From the NCBI RefSeq assembly GCF_900110425.1, contig NZ_FODS01000002.1, forward strand, positions 1-64,000: 64,000 bases of DNA, written 5' to 3'. Positions 34,118 to 43,714 of this stretch are shown in pieces. A model generated the notes under the pieces. The model made no database searches. It was given only the letters and a program-made list of their open reading frames with translations, and had not been told where the DNA came from. The position numbers and the translations under genes are program-made. The first letter of the stretch is position 1. Every line of letters starts with the position of its first letter. The stretch comes from Salinihabitans flavidus (GTDB taxonomy: Bacteria; Pseudomonadota; Alphaproteobacteria; Rhodobacterales; Rhodobacteraceae).

Positions 34118-35104
34118 TCAATCTCCGTCCGTGGCGTTGAACCCGGTTGAGACGCCGAGTGGGACGCCAATCTCGTTGGTAACGGGCGCAACCAATGCTT
34201 CGATGCGCTGTTGCAGTATCTCGACCTCAAGACGACCGGTTGGGTCCGTGACACCCGCAAAGACCGGGTCCTCAAGTGCGCGCGCAACCTCCAGCGCCCG
34301 GGCGAAGGCCGCGGTGGTTTCGGGGATCGGCCGATCGGCCAAAGCAGTGGCAAGACCTTCCAGTGCCTGAAGCGACAGTATCACGTTGCGCAGTGATCGC
34401 CCTGAACGTCGCGCCTCCGCCAAGTTGGGACGCGGTCGATCAAATGTGCCCAGGGGCAGGCCAAGACGCTGGTCGGCGGTGAATTTCAGCCCCGAGACCA
34501 GTGCGGTATATAGCGCCTGTGCCGCCTCGCGCGGGCCGATATAGGTGACATTCCCCTGATCGCCAGCGGTCTCCATCGAGCGGGCATGCGCCTGCCAATC
34601 GCGGGCCAGACCGCGCCCCAGTCGCGCGAGATCCCGCGCCATGGCCACCGCCAGCGCACAGGAATAGTCGCCGTGGCCATATGCCGCGAGAGTGGGATCG
34701 TAGAGTAAACGTTCCATCGCATACAGCCCGCGACCGGCGACGGAGACCTCGGCAAAATCCCGGACGCTTTGCACCACCGGATCTTCGTCGGTGATCAGCC
34801 GGGCCACAGTGCGGCCCACCATACCGCGGTTATCAGGCCAGAACGCGATCGCAAGCGCTCGGCCGCCCTCTTCCATTGGGCCGAAGCGCAGATGGCTGAC
34901 CCCCAACCAGGCATCAAAGGCGTCGTGATAGGCGGGGCGCAAAACTTCTGCCCGGCAATCGGTTTCGGCCACGCCCGCCAGGTCTTCGGTGGCAGTGGCA
35001 AAGCGATCCATCTCGGGCAGGACGTGTTCTTCAAGCGCTGCATCGACTCCGGCTATGGCAGGGCTTGCGAGACAGAGAGAAAGGACGGCAAGGGCTTGGC
35101 GCAT
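34118..35104 (-). CDS. Imelysin-family (M75) periplasmic protein
   Basis: A 328-residue secreted protein with a signal peptide ending near residue 19 (SPAIAG). It contains the helical imelysin/EfeO-like fold: FDAWLGVSHLRFGP and GRGLYAMERLLYD. The family is iron-regulated and thought to act in iron uptake at the cell surface; the GxHxxE metal motif is less clear here than in the other imelysin at 37632. The ATG overlaps the stop of the di-heme gene (TGATG), so the genes are coupled. Confidence 0.88.
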   Translation of the reverse strand: MRQALAVLSLCLASPAIAGVDAALEEHVLPEMDRFATATEDLAGVAETDCRAEVLRPAYHDAFDAWLGVSHLRFGPMEEGGRALAIAFWPDNRGMVGRTVARLITDEDPVVQSVRDFAEVSVAGRGLYAMERLLYDPTLAAYGHGDYSCALAVAMARDLARLGRGLARDWQAHARSMETAGDQGNVTYIGPREAAQALYTALVSGLKFTADQRLGLPLGTFDRPRPNLAEARRSGRSLRNVILSLQALEGLATALADRPIPETTAAFARALEVARALEDPVFAGVTDPTGRLEVEILQQRIEALVAPVTNEIGVPLGVSTGFNATDGD

Positions 35105-36696
35105 CACAGACTCTCCAGAAAGCGGAGCAACGCGTCCCGCTCGGGCTTCGGCATCGAAATCACGCGATCCCGTGCCGCTTCAGCCTCGCCACCATGCCAC
35201 AGGATCGCCTCTAGCAGTGATCGCGCCCGCCCGTCGTGAAGGAAATTACTGTGGCCGTTTACTCGCTCTGTCAGTCCAACCCCCCAAAGCGGCGGTGTCC
35301 GCCATTCCCGTCCGTTCGCGCGACCTTCGGGCCGGTCGTCGGCAAGCCCCGGTCCCATGTCGTGAAGGAGGAGATCGGTATATGGCCAAATCAACTGAAA
35401 GCTCTGCTCAGGCTGGCCTTCCAGTCGGTTGGTGACAAATTTCGGCCAGTGGCAGGCAGTGCAGCCGGTCTCGTAGAAGGTTTCTTTCCCGCGTAGCACC
35501 TCTGGATCGGAAATGTCACGCCGTGCCGGCACACCCAGATTACGGCTATAGAATGTGACGAGGTCGAGGCCTTCGATATCGATCTCTTGTCCACGCGCAT
35601 CGTCATCGCCATGAGGACCAGATACGCACCTCTCCTGCCGGGAGGTGCAGTCTCCGGCGGGGGCTTCGAAAATCGGATTCGATATCCCGATATCACCGGC
35701 AAAAGCGCTGGCGGATTGTTCTCTAATCGAGGGCGCTCCGGCCTTCCAGCCAAAACGGCCCAGCATCGGGCGAGCATGTTCGAATGACCAGACGATTTGC
35801 GGCTTGCCAGATATGCCATTGCCATCGGCATCTTCAGGGTCGGCATTGGCAAGAATAGCGGCAGCCGGTATCGCCTCAATCAGGCCAAGTCCGATCATTG
35901 GCGGCGCAACCCGCGGGCTTAGCATCACATCCTCGTGCAGCGGTCCATAGGCCAGATCCCCAACGCGATAGCTCGGATTGCGCAGTCTGACGATCTCTCC
36001 ATCCGTCAGCGTGACATCAATATTCTCATAGGAGATTTCCATCCGGCCTTCGGCGGCATGACCGGAAACGGCGAAGTCCTGCAATTGTCCACCATAGACG
36101 GGATCGGGGCGCGTACGCGGAATTTCGGCCCCGATGGAGAGAAGAATGGCCTCGATTTTGGACATCTCCGTCCCTGCCGCCGGCACCGACAGGCGCAGGA
36201 ACATTGACACGCGGCTGTCTTCGGGACCTTCGGGCGGATGTCCTCGTCCATCCTTCAGATGACAGCGCTGGCAGGAACGTGCGTTGTAGAGTGGACCGAG
36301 CCCGTCAGAGGCCTTTGTCGAGGATGGTGAGGAGACCCAGAGCTTACGAAAGAGACCGTTGCCAACCTTGAAGTTCAGCTCACGCTCGAACGGCATGTTG
36401 GCCGAAGAGAGTGAAAAGGCGTCTGCGTCGTCGCGTACACGCACTGTCGCAGCGCCGGCCGGATTCGACTCGAATTGCTCTGGCGCGTCGAACTGCTCGG
36501 CAGGTCGCGTAGCGTGGGCGATCCGTTCGGCCTCTGCCGAGGTGCGGGGAACAACGACAAGGAATGGGGCAGTCAGATCGGCGGGAAGGCCCCTCGCGGT
36601 GCCGGACCCGGTGTCGGCTGCCCCCGCTGTGAGTGCCGGAAGGGCGATCAGGCAGAGGGTCAGGACACGCAAGGGGATAGCAGATATCTGGCGCAT
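35104..36696 (-). CDS. Di-heme oxidoreductase (DHOR family)
   Basis: A 530-residue exported c-type cytochrome. The signal peptide ends near residue 26 (LTAGAA). Two heme c sites are visible, CQRCH (142-146) and CTACH (412-416), as in the DHOR/MauG-like family. HLKDGRGHPPEG follows the first site. It probably shuttles electrons in periplasmic iron handling, given the neighbouring imelysin genes. The ATG at 36696 has GGAG seven bases upstream and is preferred to the TTG four codons earlier. Confidence 0.92.
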   Translation of the reverse strand: MRQISAIPLRVLTLCLIALPALTAGAADTGSGTARGLPADLTAPFLVVVPRTSAEAERIAHATRPAEQFDAPEQFESNPAGAATVRVRDDADAFSLSSANMPFERELNFKVGNGLFRKLWVSSPSSTKASDGLGPLYNARSCQRCHLKDGRGHPPEGPEDSRVSMFLRLSVPAAGTEMSKIEAILLSIGAEIPRTRPDPVYGGQLQDFAVSGHAAEGRMEISYENIDVTLTDGEIVRLRNPSYRVGDLAYGPLHEDVMLSPRVAPPMIGLGLIEAIPAAAILANADPEDADGNGISGKPQIVWSFEHARPMLGRFGWKAGAPSIREQSASAFAGDIGISNPIFEAPAGDCTSRQERCVSGPHGDDDARGQEIDIEGLDLVTFYSRNLGVPARRDISDPEVLRGKETFYETGCTACHWPKFVTNRLEGQPEQSFQLIWPYTDLLLHDMGPGLADDRPEGRANGREWRTPPLWGVGLTERVNGHSNFLHDGRARSLLEAILWHGGEAEAARDRVISMPKPERDALLRFLESL

Positions 36697-36778
36697 GGCA
36701 TTCTCCAATACGGAAGCGTGTAGCCATGAATGCCCGACTCTTTCAATCAGAAATCAGCCTGCCCTCTGCGCCACCGTG

Positions 36779-37267
36779 TCACCCATCGGCCTCGTTCGCC
36801 GGAGAGGCGTTGAGCAGGCCATACTTCTCGGCGCCCAGCGTCTCGTGCAGGTCGATCTGGGTTTCAAGAAAGTCGATATGGCCTTCTTCGTCGGCTATGA
36901 GTTCCTCAAAGAGGTTCTTCGAAACGTAATCGCCCACGTTTTCGCAGTGATCCCGAGCCTCTTTGTAGAGGGCGCGGGCCTCCTGCTCGGCGGCGAGATC
37001 AGCATCCAGTGTCTCTTTGAGCGTTTCACCGATACGCAGGCTGTCGAGCTTTTGGAGATTCGGGTGTCCTTCAAGAAAAATGATTCGCTGAATCAGCTTG
37101 TCCGCGTGGTGCATCTCTTCGATGCTTTCCTCGCGCGACTTGGCAGCGATCCTTCCGTAACCCCAATCCTCTTGCAGCCGGTAGTGCAACCAGTACTGGC
37201 TAACGGCAGTCAGCTCACTTCTGAGAGCCTTGTTGAGATACTCGATGACATTCGTGTCTCCCTTCAT
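36779..37267 (-). CDS. bfr: Bacterioferritin
   Basis: A 162-residue iron-storage protein. All ferroxidase ligands are present: E18, E51, H54, E94, E127 and H130, and the heme-binding methionine is M52. It should assemble into a 24-mer that oxidises and stores ferrous iron. Its start lies inside the end of the bfd-like gene (53-bp overlap), so translation of the two is linked. It sits between an imelysin gene and the di-heme gene, forming an iron uptake-plus-storage unit. Confidence 0.96.
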   Translation of the reverse strand: MKGDTNVIEYLNKALRSELTAVSQYWLHYRLQEDWGYGRIAAKSREESIEEMHHADKLIQRIIFLEGHPNLQKLDSLRIGETLKETLDADLAAEQEARALYKEARDHCENVGDYVSKNLFEELIADEEGHIDFLETQIDLHETLGAEKYGLLNASPANEADG

Positions 37268-37508
37268 GGTTGGCCTCCCTATTGGACCCGCGACGCAGGC
37301 CGCGCAAATTTACTGGAACCTCCAGACTATCGCAATTCTGCATTGTGTCCATGAAGAGTGGCAGGCAACCGCCGCAATCGGCCTTCTTGCCGAGGGCACG
37401 GTAGACTTTGCCGGGTGTTATGATCGTGTCCGGATCGGCAGCGCGCATCCAGTCAATTGCGGCACGGATATCGCGGTCGCTGATAGACATGCAGTGGCAG
37501 ACAAGCAT
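37215..37508 (-). CDS. bfd: Bacterioferritin-associated ferredoxin, extended
   Basis: A 97-residue (2Fe-2S) protein. The four cluster cysteines are C4, C6, C45 and C48 (VCHCMSIS...KKADCGGC), as in Bfd, which passes electrons to Bfr to release stored iron. After residue about 60 the frame continues through a basic tail ([19 protein letters not shown]) that overlaps the bfr start. This is longer than the usual 60-70 residues; either the tail is real or coding beyond it is incidental. Confidence 0.85.
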   Translation of the reverse strand: MLVCHCMSISDRDIRAAIDWMRAADPDTIITPGKVYRALGKKADCGGCLPLFMDTMQNCDSLEVPVNLRGLRRGSNREANHEGRHECHRVSQQGSQK

Positions 37509-37547
37509 CCCTTACTCCGAGTTCCGCCCGCAAGCGGTCATGGTGGG

Positions 37548-37573
37548 CGAAGGCCGCGCAACCGAGGCCTTCG
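37548..37573 (-). promoter_or_regulatory. Intercistronic hairpin between imelysin and bfd
   Basis: Perfect 8-bp arms CGAAGGCC (37548-37555) and GGCCTTCG (37566-37573), about 40 bp upstream of the bfd start and 59 bp past the imelysin stop. It may set the ratio of the two transcripts by partial termination or mRNA stabilisation. Confidence 0.4.
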
Positions 37574-37631
37574 GACGGTGATTTTGGCACACGCGTAGAG
37601 GTATTTGGGCGTGCAACAGTGGCGCGGGATC

Positions 37632-38891
37632 CTACTGAAAGACCGAATCGGGGTTGTCGAGGCTGTCAGAGCCCTCGAATCCGACCTTTTCGACGCCGAG
37701 CGTTGCGACCGCCCGCTCTATGGAACGGGTCTGTTCGACCAGCGCATTCACAGCATCCATAATGAGCGTCTCACCCGCCTTGTTGCCACGAGCCAGCATC
37801 ATGTCGTAGCTGAAACCGGCTTCGGCAGCAGCTTTGATTTGTCCAAGCTCGACCATGGTCTGGTTGAGATCGTTGCGTAGCGCCGCATCCACCTCGGGAT
37901 TGGCCTCGGCGACCAGGGAAGACAGGCTTTCGCCGCTGACGACGCGACCGTCGATACGGACATACTCGCCTACATAAACATTGCGAATGCCAAGGCCATC
38001 ATAAAAGTGGCTGTTGTGAGTATTGTCCGAAAAGCAGTCATGTTCTTCCTCGGGGTCATTCAACATGACGCCCAGTTTCATGCGCTCTCCTGCCTGCTCG
38101 CCATAGGACAATGAGCCCATGCCGGTCAGCATCGCCACGATTCCGGCTTCCTCGTCGGCATGGACTGCCTTGCGCGCGGCACCACCGTCACCCCATTGCG
38201 CGGTCATCCACTCAAGGTCGCTCACCAACAGGTTTGTCGCAGCCGTCAGATAGTCCCCCCGCCGATCACAATTTCCGTTTGTGCAATCATCGCCGCTGGA
38301 AAAATCGGTCCAGGGCCGGTTGCCGGCACCAGCATCGGTGCCGTTCAAGTCCTGTCCCCAGAGCAAAAACTCTATGGCATGATACCCGGTGGCGACGTTG
38401 GCTTCGACGGCGTCGGCCTCATGCAGCTGATTCTCAAGAAGGCTCGGTGTGATATCAGTCGCGTCGATCGTTTCTCCCGAGAGCGTGAAGCTGGGAGTCG
38501 CGATCACATTGAGCGCCGCATAGGGGTTCTGATCTGTCGCACCACCATAGCCCCCCTGCACGTAATCGATTAAACCTTCGTCCAGAGGCCAGGCATTCAC
38601 CTTGCCTTCCCAATCATCCACAATCGGGTTTCCGAAGCGGTAGACCTCGGTCTGCTGATAAGGCACCCGCGACTCGATCCAAACGCTGCGCGCAGTGGCC
38701 AGCGTCTCTGCCGAGGGGTCAGCGAGTAGCGCCTCCACGGCGCCCTTTAGTTCACGTGCCTTGATCAGACTGTCCTCATAGCCCGCACGGGCGATATTGG
38801 CATAGTTGGTCAGGATCTCGGTCTTGCCCGCCATGGCAGGCGCCGCACCCGCAATCAGCAGGGCTACTGCGGCAGTCGATGCACGTATCAT
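37632..38891 (-). CDS. Imelysin-family iron-regulated protein (IrpA-like)
   Basis: A 419-residue periplasmic M75 protein with signal peptide MIRASTAAVALLIAGAAPAM (cleaved after AMA). The metal-site motif GYHAIEFLLWGQD, a GxHxxE pattern shared with EfeO and IrpA, is intact. Conserved ESRVPYQQTEVYRFGNPIVDDW and NAWPLDEGLIDYVQ also mark IrpA. It likely captures iron in the envelope. It is the first gene of the iron operon; the ATG at 38891 has AAGGAG about ten bases upstream. A dyad at 38934-38957 is a candidate iron-regulator site. Confidence 0.92.
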   Translation of the reverse strand: MIRASTAAVALLIAGAAPAMAGKTEILTNYANIARAGYEDSLIKARELKGAVEALLADPSAETLATARSVWIESRVPYQQTEVYRFGNPIVDDWEGKVNAWPLDEGLIDYVQGGYGGATDQNPYAALNVIATPSFTLSGETIDATDITPSLLENQLHEADAVEANVATGYHAIEFLLWGQDLNGTDAGAGNRPWTDFSSGDDCTNGNCDRRGDYLTAATNLLVSDLEWMTAQWGDGGAARKAVHADEEAGIVAMLTGMGSLSYGEQAGERMKLGVMLNDPEEEHDCFSDNTHNSHFYDGLGIRNVYVGEYVRIDGRVVSGESLSSLVAEANPEVDAALRNDLNQTMVELGQIKAAAEAGFSYDMMLARGNKAGETLIMDAVNALVEQTRSIERAVATLGVEKVGFEGSDSLDNPDSVFQ

Positions 38892-38933
38892 GGGTGTGTG
38901 TCTCCTTTCCGACTCAAGCACTCCCCCCTTTTC

Positions 38934-38957
38934 TGACTAAATAAGTAAGGTAAGTCA
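38934..38957 (-). promoter_or_regulatory. Candidate iron-responsive operator
   Basis: TGACTAA (38934-38940) and TAAGTCA (38951-38957) form an imperfect dyad (6 of 7 pairs) around an AT-rich centre, 43 bp upstream of the IrpA-like start. Iron regulators of alphaproteobacteria (Irr, RirA, Fur/Mur) bind AT-rich dyads; I cannot assign which. Confidence 0.35.
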
Positions 38958-39334
38958 ATTCAGACTTCTTCAGTCGGCTTCTCGAACTCAATGCTCCCGG
39001 ATTGTTCTACGCCACTGACACAACATGGGACTCATGCCTGTTCGCCCGCAAAGCACCTTTGCGAACTATGCTTCGAGCGACTGACTGGATCAGCCTCACG
39101 GTTTGGAGCTTTTGGGGTAGAATGCGTGGCGAATGGAATTCAGATCCTGCCCGCATTTGAATGGATAAACAACTTTGACGGGGACATGCGCATGGTGCGA
39201 CCGCAGTCAGCGACGATGAGCGGTCCCACTAGAAGGCGAACCGGATTCAGGCCCGCGCGCTGCGACAGCCGTGATCTCAATCCGCGAAACAGAGAGCCGA
39301 CACGCAAATCGAATCCGAGACCCAGGCAACAGAA
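38958..39334. other. Gene-poor stretch before tRNA-Thr
   Basis: No convincing gene is seen. Frames reading across this stretch and the tRNA give peptides typical of tRNA read-through (GTRDRTPDPL). It presumably holds the promoter of the iron operon at one end. Confidence 0.5.
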
Positions 39335-39362
39335 ATGGGAGGTCCCGATCGGGGCCTCCCAT
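39335..39362 (-). terminator. Terminator of tRNA-Thr
   Basis: Arms ATGGGAGG (39335-39342) and CCTCCCAT (39355-39362) enclose CCCGATCGGG, giving an almost unbroken stem nine bases after the tRNA 3' end; ATTTCTGTT follows on the minus strand. Confidence 0.75.
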
Positions 39363-39370
39363 CATGAAAC

Positions 39371-39446
39371 TGGTGCCGGCACGAGGGATCGAACCCCGGA
39401 CCCCCTGATTACAAATCAGGTGCTCTGCCAGCTGAGCTATACCGGC
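39371..39446 (-). tRNA. tRNA-Thr (anticodon TGT)
   Basis: A 76-nt cloverleaf with encoded CCA: acceptor GCCGGTA/TGCCGGC, D-arm AGCTCAGCTGGCAGAGC, anticodon stem CCTGA/TCAGG with loop TTTGTAA, and T-arm CGGGGTTCGATCCCTCG. The terminator at 39335-39362 follows. Confidence 0.96.
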
Positions 39447-39534
39447 GCGAGGTGGGATTTACCAACAGGCGAGACAGCCCGCAACCCCCTTCAACAAACC
39501 ACCCCCAAGGTAGAGCTCGGATCAGCCGAAGATC

Positions 39535-42500
39535 TCAGGTCTTGGCAATCCGGTAAATCGCGGGAATGACCAGCACCGTCAATGCTGTTGACGATAGCAG
39601 GCCGAAAAGCAAGGAAATCGCGAGCCCCTGAAAGATCGGATCAACCAGGATCACCGCTGCCCCGATCATCGCGGCAATCGCGGTCAGAAGAATTGGCTTG
39701 AACCGTGTCGCCCCTGCCTCGACGAGGATCTCGACCGTCACGTTCCTCTCGGGATTGGCATGACGGATGAAATCGACCAGCAGGATGGAATTGCGCACGA
39801 TAATTCCCGCAAGCGCAATGAACCCGATCATTGAGGTGGCGGAGAACGGCGCGTTGAAAATCCAGTGCCCGGCCATGATCCCCAGAAACGTGAGCGGGAC
39901 CGGCGTCAGGACAACAAGTGGCAAGCGGAAACTGCCAAACTGCGCAACTACCAGGATGTAGATGCCAAGAAGTGCAACCGCGAAGGCTGCTCCCATATCG
40001 CGGAAGGTGACCCATGTCACCTCCCATTCTCCGTCCCACAGCAGCACCGGATGCTCTGTGCTGTCCGGCTGTCCGTTCATGCGGATCTCCGGCGACAGAT
40101 GCTCTGGCAGACCCATCGCCTTGAGCCCGTCAGCAACAGCCATCATGCCGTAAAGCGGCGCTTCGAAATCGCCGGCAAGCTCCCCTGTCACCATGATGAC
40201 ATCATGGCCGTTGTGCCGAAAGATTGGGAAAGAGGCACGCTCTTCGGAAATCTCGATCACGTCGCCGAGTTCCACGACACCGCGCCCGCCGGGCAGTGCA
40301 TCCGCCGGCACTGGCGTTGAAAGCGCAGCCTCGTTGATCACCCGGTCGGCCTTGGCACGGGACACGACGATCGGAATCGGGCGACGACCTTCGCCGCGGT
40401 GTGAATAGCCTACTGTCATGGACCCGTTGAGCAGTCGCAGCGTGTCGAGCGCATCGCTTTCCAGAACGTGATAGAAGTTGAGATTGGCCGGTTGCAGTTC
40501 GGCCCGGAGCCGGCGCGGCTGCACCCCGTAGCTGTCGTCCACATCGACGATAAACGGAACCTCATCGAATGCGCGTCGGACATGTGCGGCCACTGCGCGC
40601 CGTGTTTCCGGATCGGGGCCATAAATCTCGGCCAGCAAGGTCGCAATTACGGGCGGTCCTGGCGGCGGCTCTACAACCTTGAGCACCGTGTGCTCCGGCA
40701 GGTCAAGTTGCTGGAGTCTTTCGCGCAGATCCAGTGCAATCTCGTGACTCGTGCGATCGCGATGGTGCTTTGCTTCGAGATTGAGCTGCACATCGCCCAG
40801 TTCCGGTGTCTGGCGAAGGAAGTAGTGGCGTACAAGCCCGTTGAAGTTGAAGGCTGACGCGGTGCCCGAATGGGTCTGAGCCGTGACCACCTCCGGCAGT
40901 TGCATCGCGATCCTCGCGGCTTGCTGTGCCACTGCATCTGTCGACTCGACGCTTGCCCCTTCGGGCAGATCGATCACGATGGAAAGCTCCGATTTGTTGT
41001 CGAAAGGCAAGAGCTTTACCGTAACGTGCTTGGTGTATAGCAGCCCTAGAGAGCCAAAAGACAGAACCACGACAACCAACAGGAATACCCCGCTGCGCGC
41101 CTTGGTTTGCAGAAGCGGTCGCGCTACCCGCGCATAGAGCTTCCCGAGCCGGCCACCGGGAAAATCCCCTTCACTGTGATGCAACGGCGCGCGACCAGCG
41201 ATCTTGAGCATGAGCCAAGGCGTGATCATTACCGCCACGAAGAAGGAAAAGATCATTGCCGCCGAAGCGTTGGCCGGGATCGGACTCATATAGGGGCCCA
41301 TCAATCCCGAAACGAACAACATCGGAAGCAACGCCACCACCACTGTCAGCGTCGCAACAATGGTCGGGTTCCCCACCTCAGCGACCGCCGTAATCGCGGC
41401 GCTGAAGCGACTTTGATCCTCGCGTTTCATACTCCAATGCCGGGAGATATTTTCGATCACCACAATCGCATCATCAACAAGGATTCCGATGGAAAAGATC
41501 AACGCGAAAAGCGAGACCCGGTTAAGCGTATACCCCATGACCCAAGCGGCAAAAAGCGTAAGCAGAATGGTTACGGGAATGACGATTGCGACCACCAGTG
41601 CCTCGCGCCAGCCGATCGCGACAAGCACGAGAATGACAATCGAGACGGTGGCGAGACCAAGGTGAAACAGAAGCTCATTCGCCTTTTCATTGGCCGTTTC
41701 GCCATAATCGCGGGTGATTTCCACCTCCACGCTGTCCGGGATCAGCCCGCCCTGCATCTGGTGCACCTGATGCAGGATCTCTTCGGCCACGAGAACCGCA
41801 TTGGCGCCCGCCCGTTTGGCAAGCGCAAGAGTGACGGCGGGCCGCCGCTCGATCGTGCCATCCTCGGCACGGTGCAGCGTTGCAACGTGCCTTTCATCCA
41901 TGCCGGAGACGAAAGCCACGTCGGCGACGTCGCGCACATAGACCGTGCGCCCGTCACGCGCCGTCAACTCCAGATTACCGATCTCCTCGGGAGTGGACAG
42001 CGTCTGGCCGATCACAAGTCCAATCTGCTCCCCGTCGGAACGCAGTTTGCCCGCCGGCGCGGCGCTGTTTGCGGCCTGAACCTTGCCTGCAAGTTGTTGC
42101 AGCGTGATCCCATAAAGTGCGAGCCTTTCGGGATCAGGCGCCACGCGAAGCGCCTCATCCTTCGCCCCGATCACATAGGTCAGCCCGACATTGTCAATCC
42201 GCGCCAGCCGCACCTCGACCTCGCGGGCAATACGGGTGAGATCCGCGGCGGTCACGACATCCTGTTCGCTGGCGGGACTGAAGGTCAGCCCGACAATGGC
42301 AACATCGTTGATTCCACGCCCCACAACCAGCGGTTCGGGAATGCCGACGGGGATCCGGTATATATTGGCAAGGATCTTGTCACGCACCCGAAGGATCGCG
42401 GTTTCAGAAGCAACCCCGACTGTGAAGCGCGCGGTGACCATCACCTGATCGTCGCGGGTGTCGGAATAGACGTGTTCGACCTGATCGATCCCCTTGACGA

Positions 42501-42750
42501 TGGTTTCAAGCGGCTCGGTCACAAGTTTGACCGCATCGCGTGCTTTCAATCCATCCGCTTGAACGTGAATGTCCACCAACGGGACAGAAATCTGCGGCTC
42601 CTCCTCGCGCGGCAGCAGAAACAGCGCGATCAGCCCGACAGCAATCGCCGCCAGAAGCAGAAGAGGCGTCAGAGGAGAGGCGATGAAGGCGCGCGTCAGT
42701 CGGCCTGCGACACCCAGTGCGCCGGTCGGAGCGGAATGTCCCTCACTCAT
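39535..42750 (-). CDS. RND efflux permease (second pump)
   Basis: A 1071-residue AcrB-type permease. The N-terminus (FIASPLTPLLLLAAIAVGLIALFLLPREEEPQI) is that of the short 'REEEPQ' RND group common in proteobacteria. The TM4 proton-relay pair is intact (IGILVDDAIVVIENISRHW), unlike the pump at 10877, while the TM10 site carries arginine (IIVRNSILLVDF). It overlaps the adaptor gene by 8 bp, so the two form an operon. No TetR gene or outer-membrane factor is adjacent; substrate unknown. Confidence 0.93.
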   Translation of the reverse strand: MSEGHSAPTGALGVAGRLTRAFIASPLTPLLLLAAIAVGLIALFLLPREEEPQISVPLVDIHVQADGLKARDAVKLVTEPLETIVKGIDQVEHVYSDTRDDQVMVTARFTVGVASETAILRVRDKILANIYRIPVGIPEPLVVGRGINDVAIVGLTFSPASEQDVVTAADLTRIAREVEVRLARIDNVGLTYVIGAKDEALRVAPDPERLALYGITLQQLAGKVQAANSAAPAGKLRSDGEQIGLVIGQTLSTPEEIGNLELTARDGRTVYVRDVADVAFVSGMDERHVATLHRAEDGTIERRPAVTLALAKRAGANAVLVAEEILHQVHQMQGGLIPDSVEVEITRDYGETANEKANELLFHLGLATVSIVILVLVAIGWREALVVAIVIPVTILLTLFAAWVMGYTLNRVSLFALIFSIGILVDDAIVVIENISRHWSMKREDQSRFSAAITAVAEVGNPTIVATLTVVVALLPMLFVSGLMGPYMSPIPANASAAMIFSFFVAVMITPWLMLKIAGRAPLHHSEGDFPGGRLGKLYARVARPLLQTKARSGVFLLVVVVLSFGSLGLLYTKHVTVKLLPFDNKSELSIVIDLPEGASVESTDAVAQQAARIAMQLPEVVTAQTHSGTASAFNFNGLVRHYFLRQTPELGDVQLNLEAKHHRDRTSHEIALDLRERLQQLDLPEHTVLKVVEPPPGPPVIATLLAEIYGPDPETRRAVAAHVRRAFDEVPFIVDVDDSYGVQPRRLRAELQPANLNFYHVLESDALDTLRLLNGSMTVGYSHRGEGRRPIPIVVSRAKADRVINEAALSTPVPADALPGGRGVVELGDVIEISEERASFPIFRHNGHDVIMVTGELAGDFEAPLYGMMAVADGLKAMGLPEHLSPEIRMNGQPDSTEHPVLLWDGEWEVTWVTFRDMGAAFAVALLGIYILVVAQFGSFRLPLVVLTPVPLTFLGIMAGHWIFNAPFSATSMIGFIALAGIIVRNSILLVDFIRHANPERNVTVEILVEAGATRFKPILLTAIAAMIGAAVILVDPIFQGLAISLLFGLLSSTALTVLVIPAIYRIAKT

Positions 42751-43714
42751 CTGGCGTCACCACAACGTCGCCGGGCTCAAGGCCGGTCAGTATCTCGCGC
42801 CACTTCGCGCCATCCCGCGTCAGGGTTTCCCCAGGAACAACCACGCGCCGGATAAGATCATCTTCGGACTGAACCGTCACGAAGTCGAGGCCCCCGTTCC
42901 GAGAGAGAGTCGACTCGGGCACCAGTATTGCCTTTCGTTCGCCGACCGGCAGCCGAACAAGCACGCGTCGACCGATGAAACGTGCATCAAGGCCGTCCAC
43001 CTCCACATCCGCCTGCACACGCCCCCCTTCGATCAACGGGTAAACCTTGGCAAGAGTGCCATTGCGCGCCCCCTCGGCACCTTCGATTTCAATCCGGTCC
43101 CCTTCCGACAGGTTCCTTGCGTGGCGTTCCGGTAAGGCGAGCCGAAGAAAGGTGCCGCCTCCGCCGATTTCCGCGATAACCTCCCCTGGCGCAGAAACCG
43201 AACCAAGCGATGCCGGCACCGACAGAACGATCCCGTCCCCCGGAGCCAGTACATCGCCTTCCTTGATTTGCTGCTCTACAACGGAGCGTTCGGATTCAAG
43301 GCTGGAGATCTCGCCCTCAAGCACATCGACAGCGGTCTGCAACTCTTCGAACCGGCGATTGGTGATTACCCCGCGCTCGATTAGCTGCTCGCCGCGCGTC
43401 AGATCAGAGCGAGCGGTGGCCAGACGCGCGGCCAGCGATTCCAGACGCGCATCAAGAGCATCAATCTGGAAGGTCAGCTTCACATCCTCGATCACCGCGA
43501 TCCGGGCCCCAGCGCTTACGGTGTCACCCTCTGCCACGTCCAGTTTGGTGACGGTGCCGCCAATGCGGGCGCGTGCTGGAACCCGATTCCGGGTTTCCAC
43601 ATTTCCGTAGACCGATTTCCATTCCGTCACCGAAATCGGCGCGACCTGTACTGTCTCGGCCGATAGTGAGGGACTCAGCCCGATGAGCAAAACAACCCAA
43701 AGATAAGATTTCAT
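42743..43714 (-). CDS. RND periplasmic adaptor (second pump)
   Basis: A 323-residue membrane-fusion protein with signal peptide MKSYLWVVLLIGLSPSLSA. It shows the lipoyl halves (GGTVTKLDVAEGDTVSAGARI and GDVLAPGDGIVLSVPASLGS), a helical hairpin at about 80-140 and a beta-barrel. Shorter than AcrA and lacking a lipobox cysteine. I chose the ATG at 43714 because the signal peptide starts there; it has only a weak ribosome site (GGTGGG). First gene of the two-gene pump operon. Confidence 0.9.
   Translation of the reverse strand: MKSYLWVVLLIGLSPSLSAETVQVAPISVTEWKSVYGNVETRNRVPARARIGGTVTKLDVAEGDTVSAGARIAVIEDVKLTFQIDALDARLESLAARLATARSDLTRGEQLIERGVITNRRFEELQTAVDVLEGEISSLESERSVVEQQIKEGDVLAPGDGIVLSVPASLGSVSAPGEVIAEIGGGGTFLRLALPERHARNLSEGDRIEIEGAEGARNGTLAKVYPLIEGGRVQADVEVDGLDARFIGRRVLVRLPVGERKAILVPESTLSRNGGLDFVTVQSEDDLIRRVVVPGETLTRDGAKWREILTGLEPGDVVVTPDE

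Noticed and set aside
38991-39569. Open frame covering the gap and tRNA-Thr
   Set aside because: It reads straight through a tRNA gene and gives the usual tRNA-derived peptide (GTRDRTPDPL).
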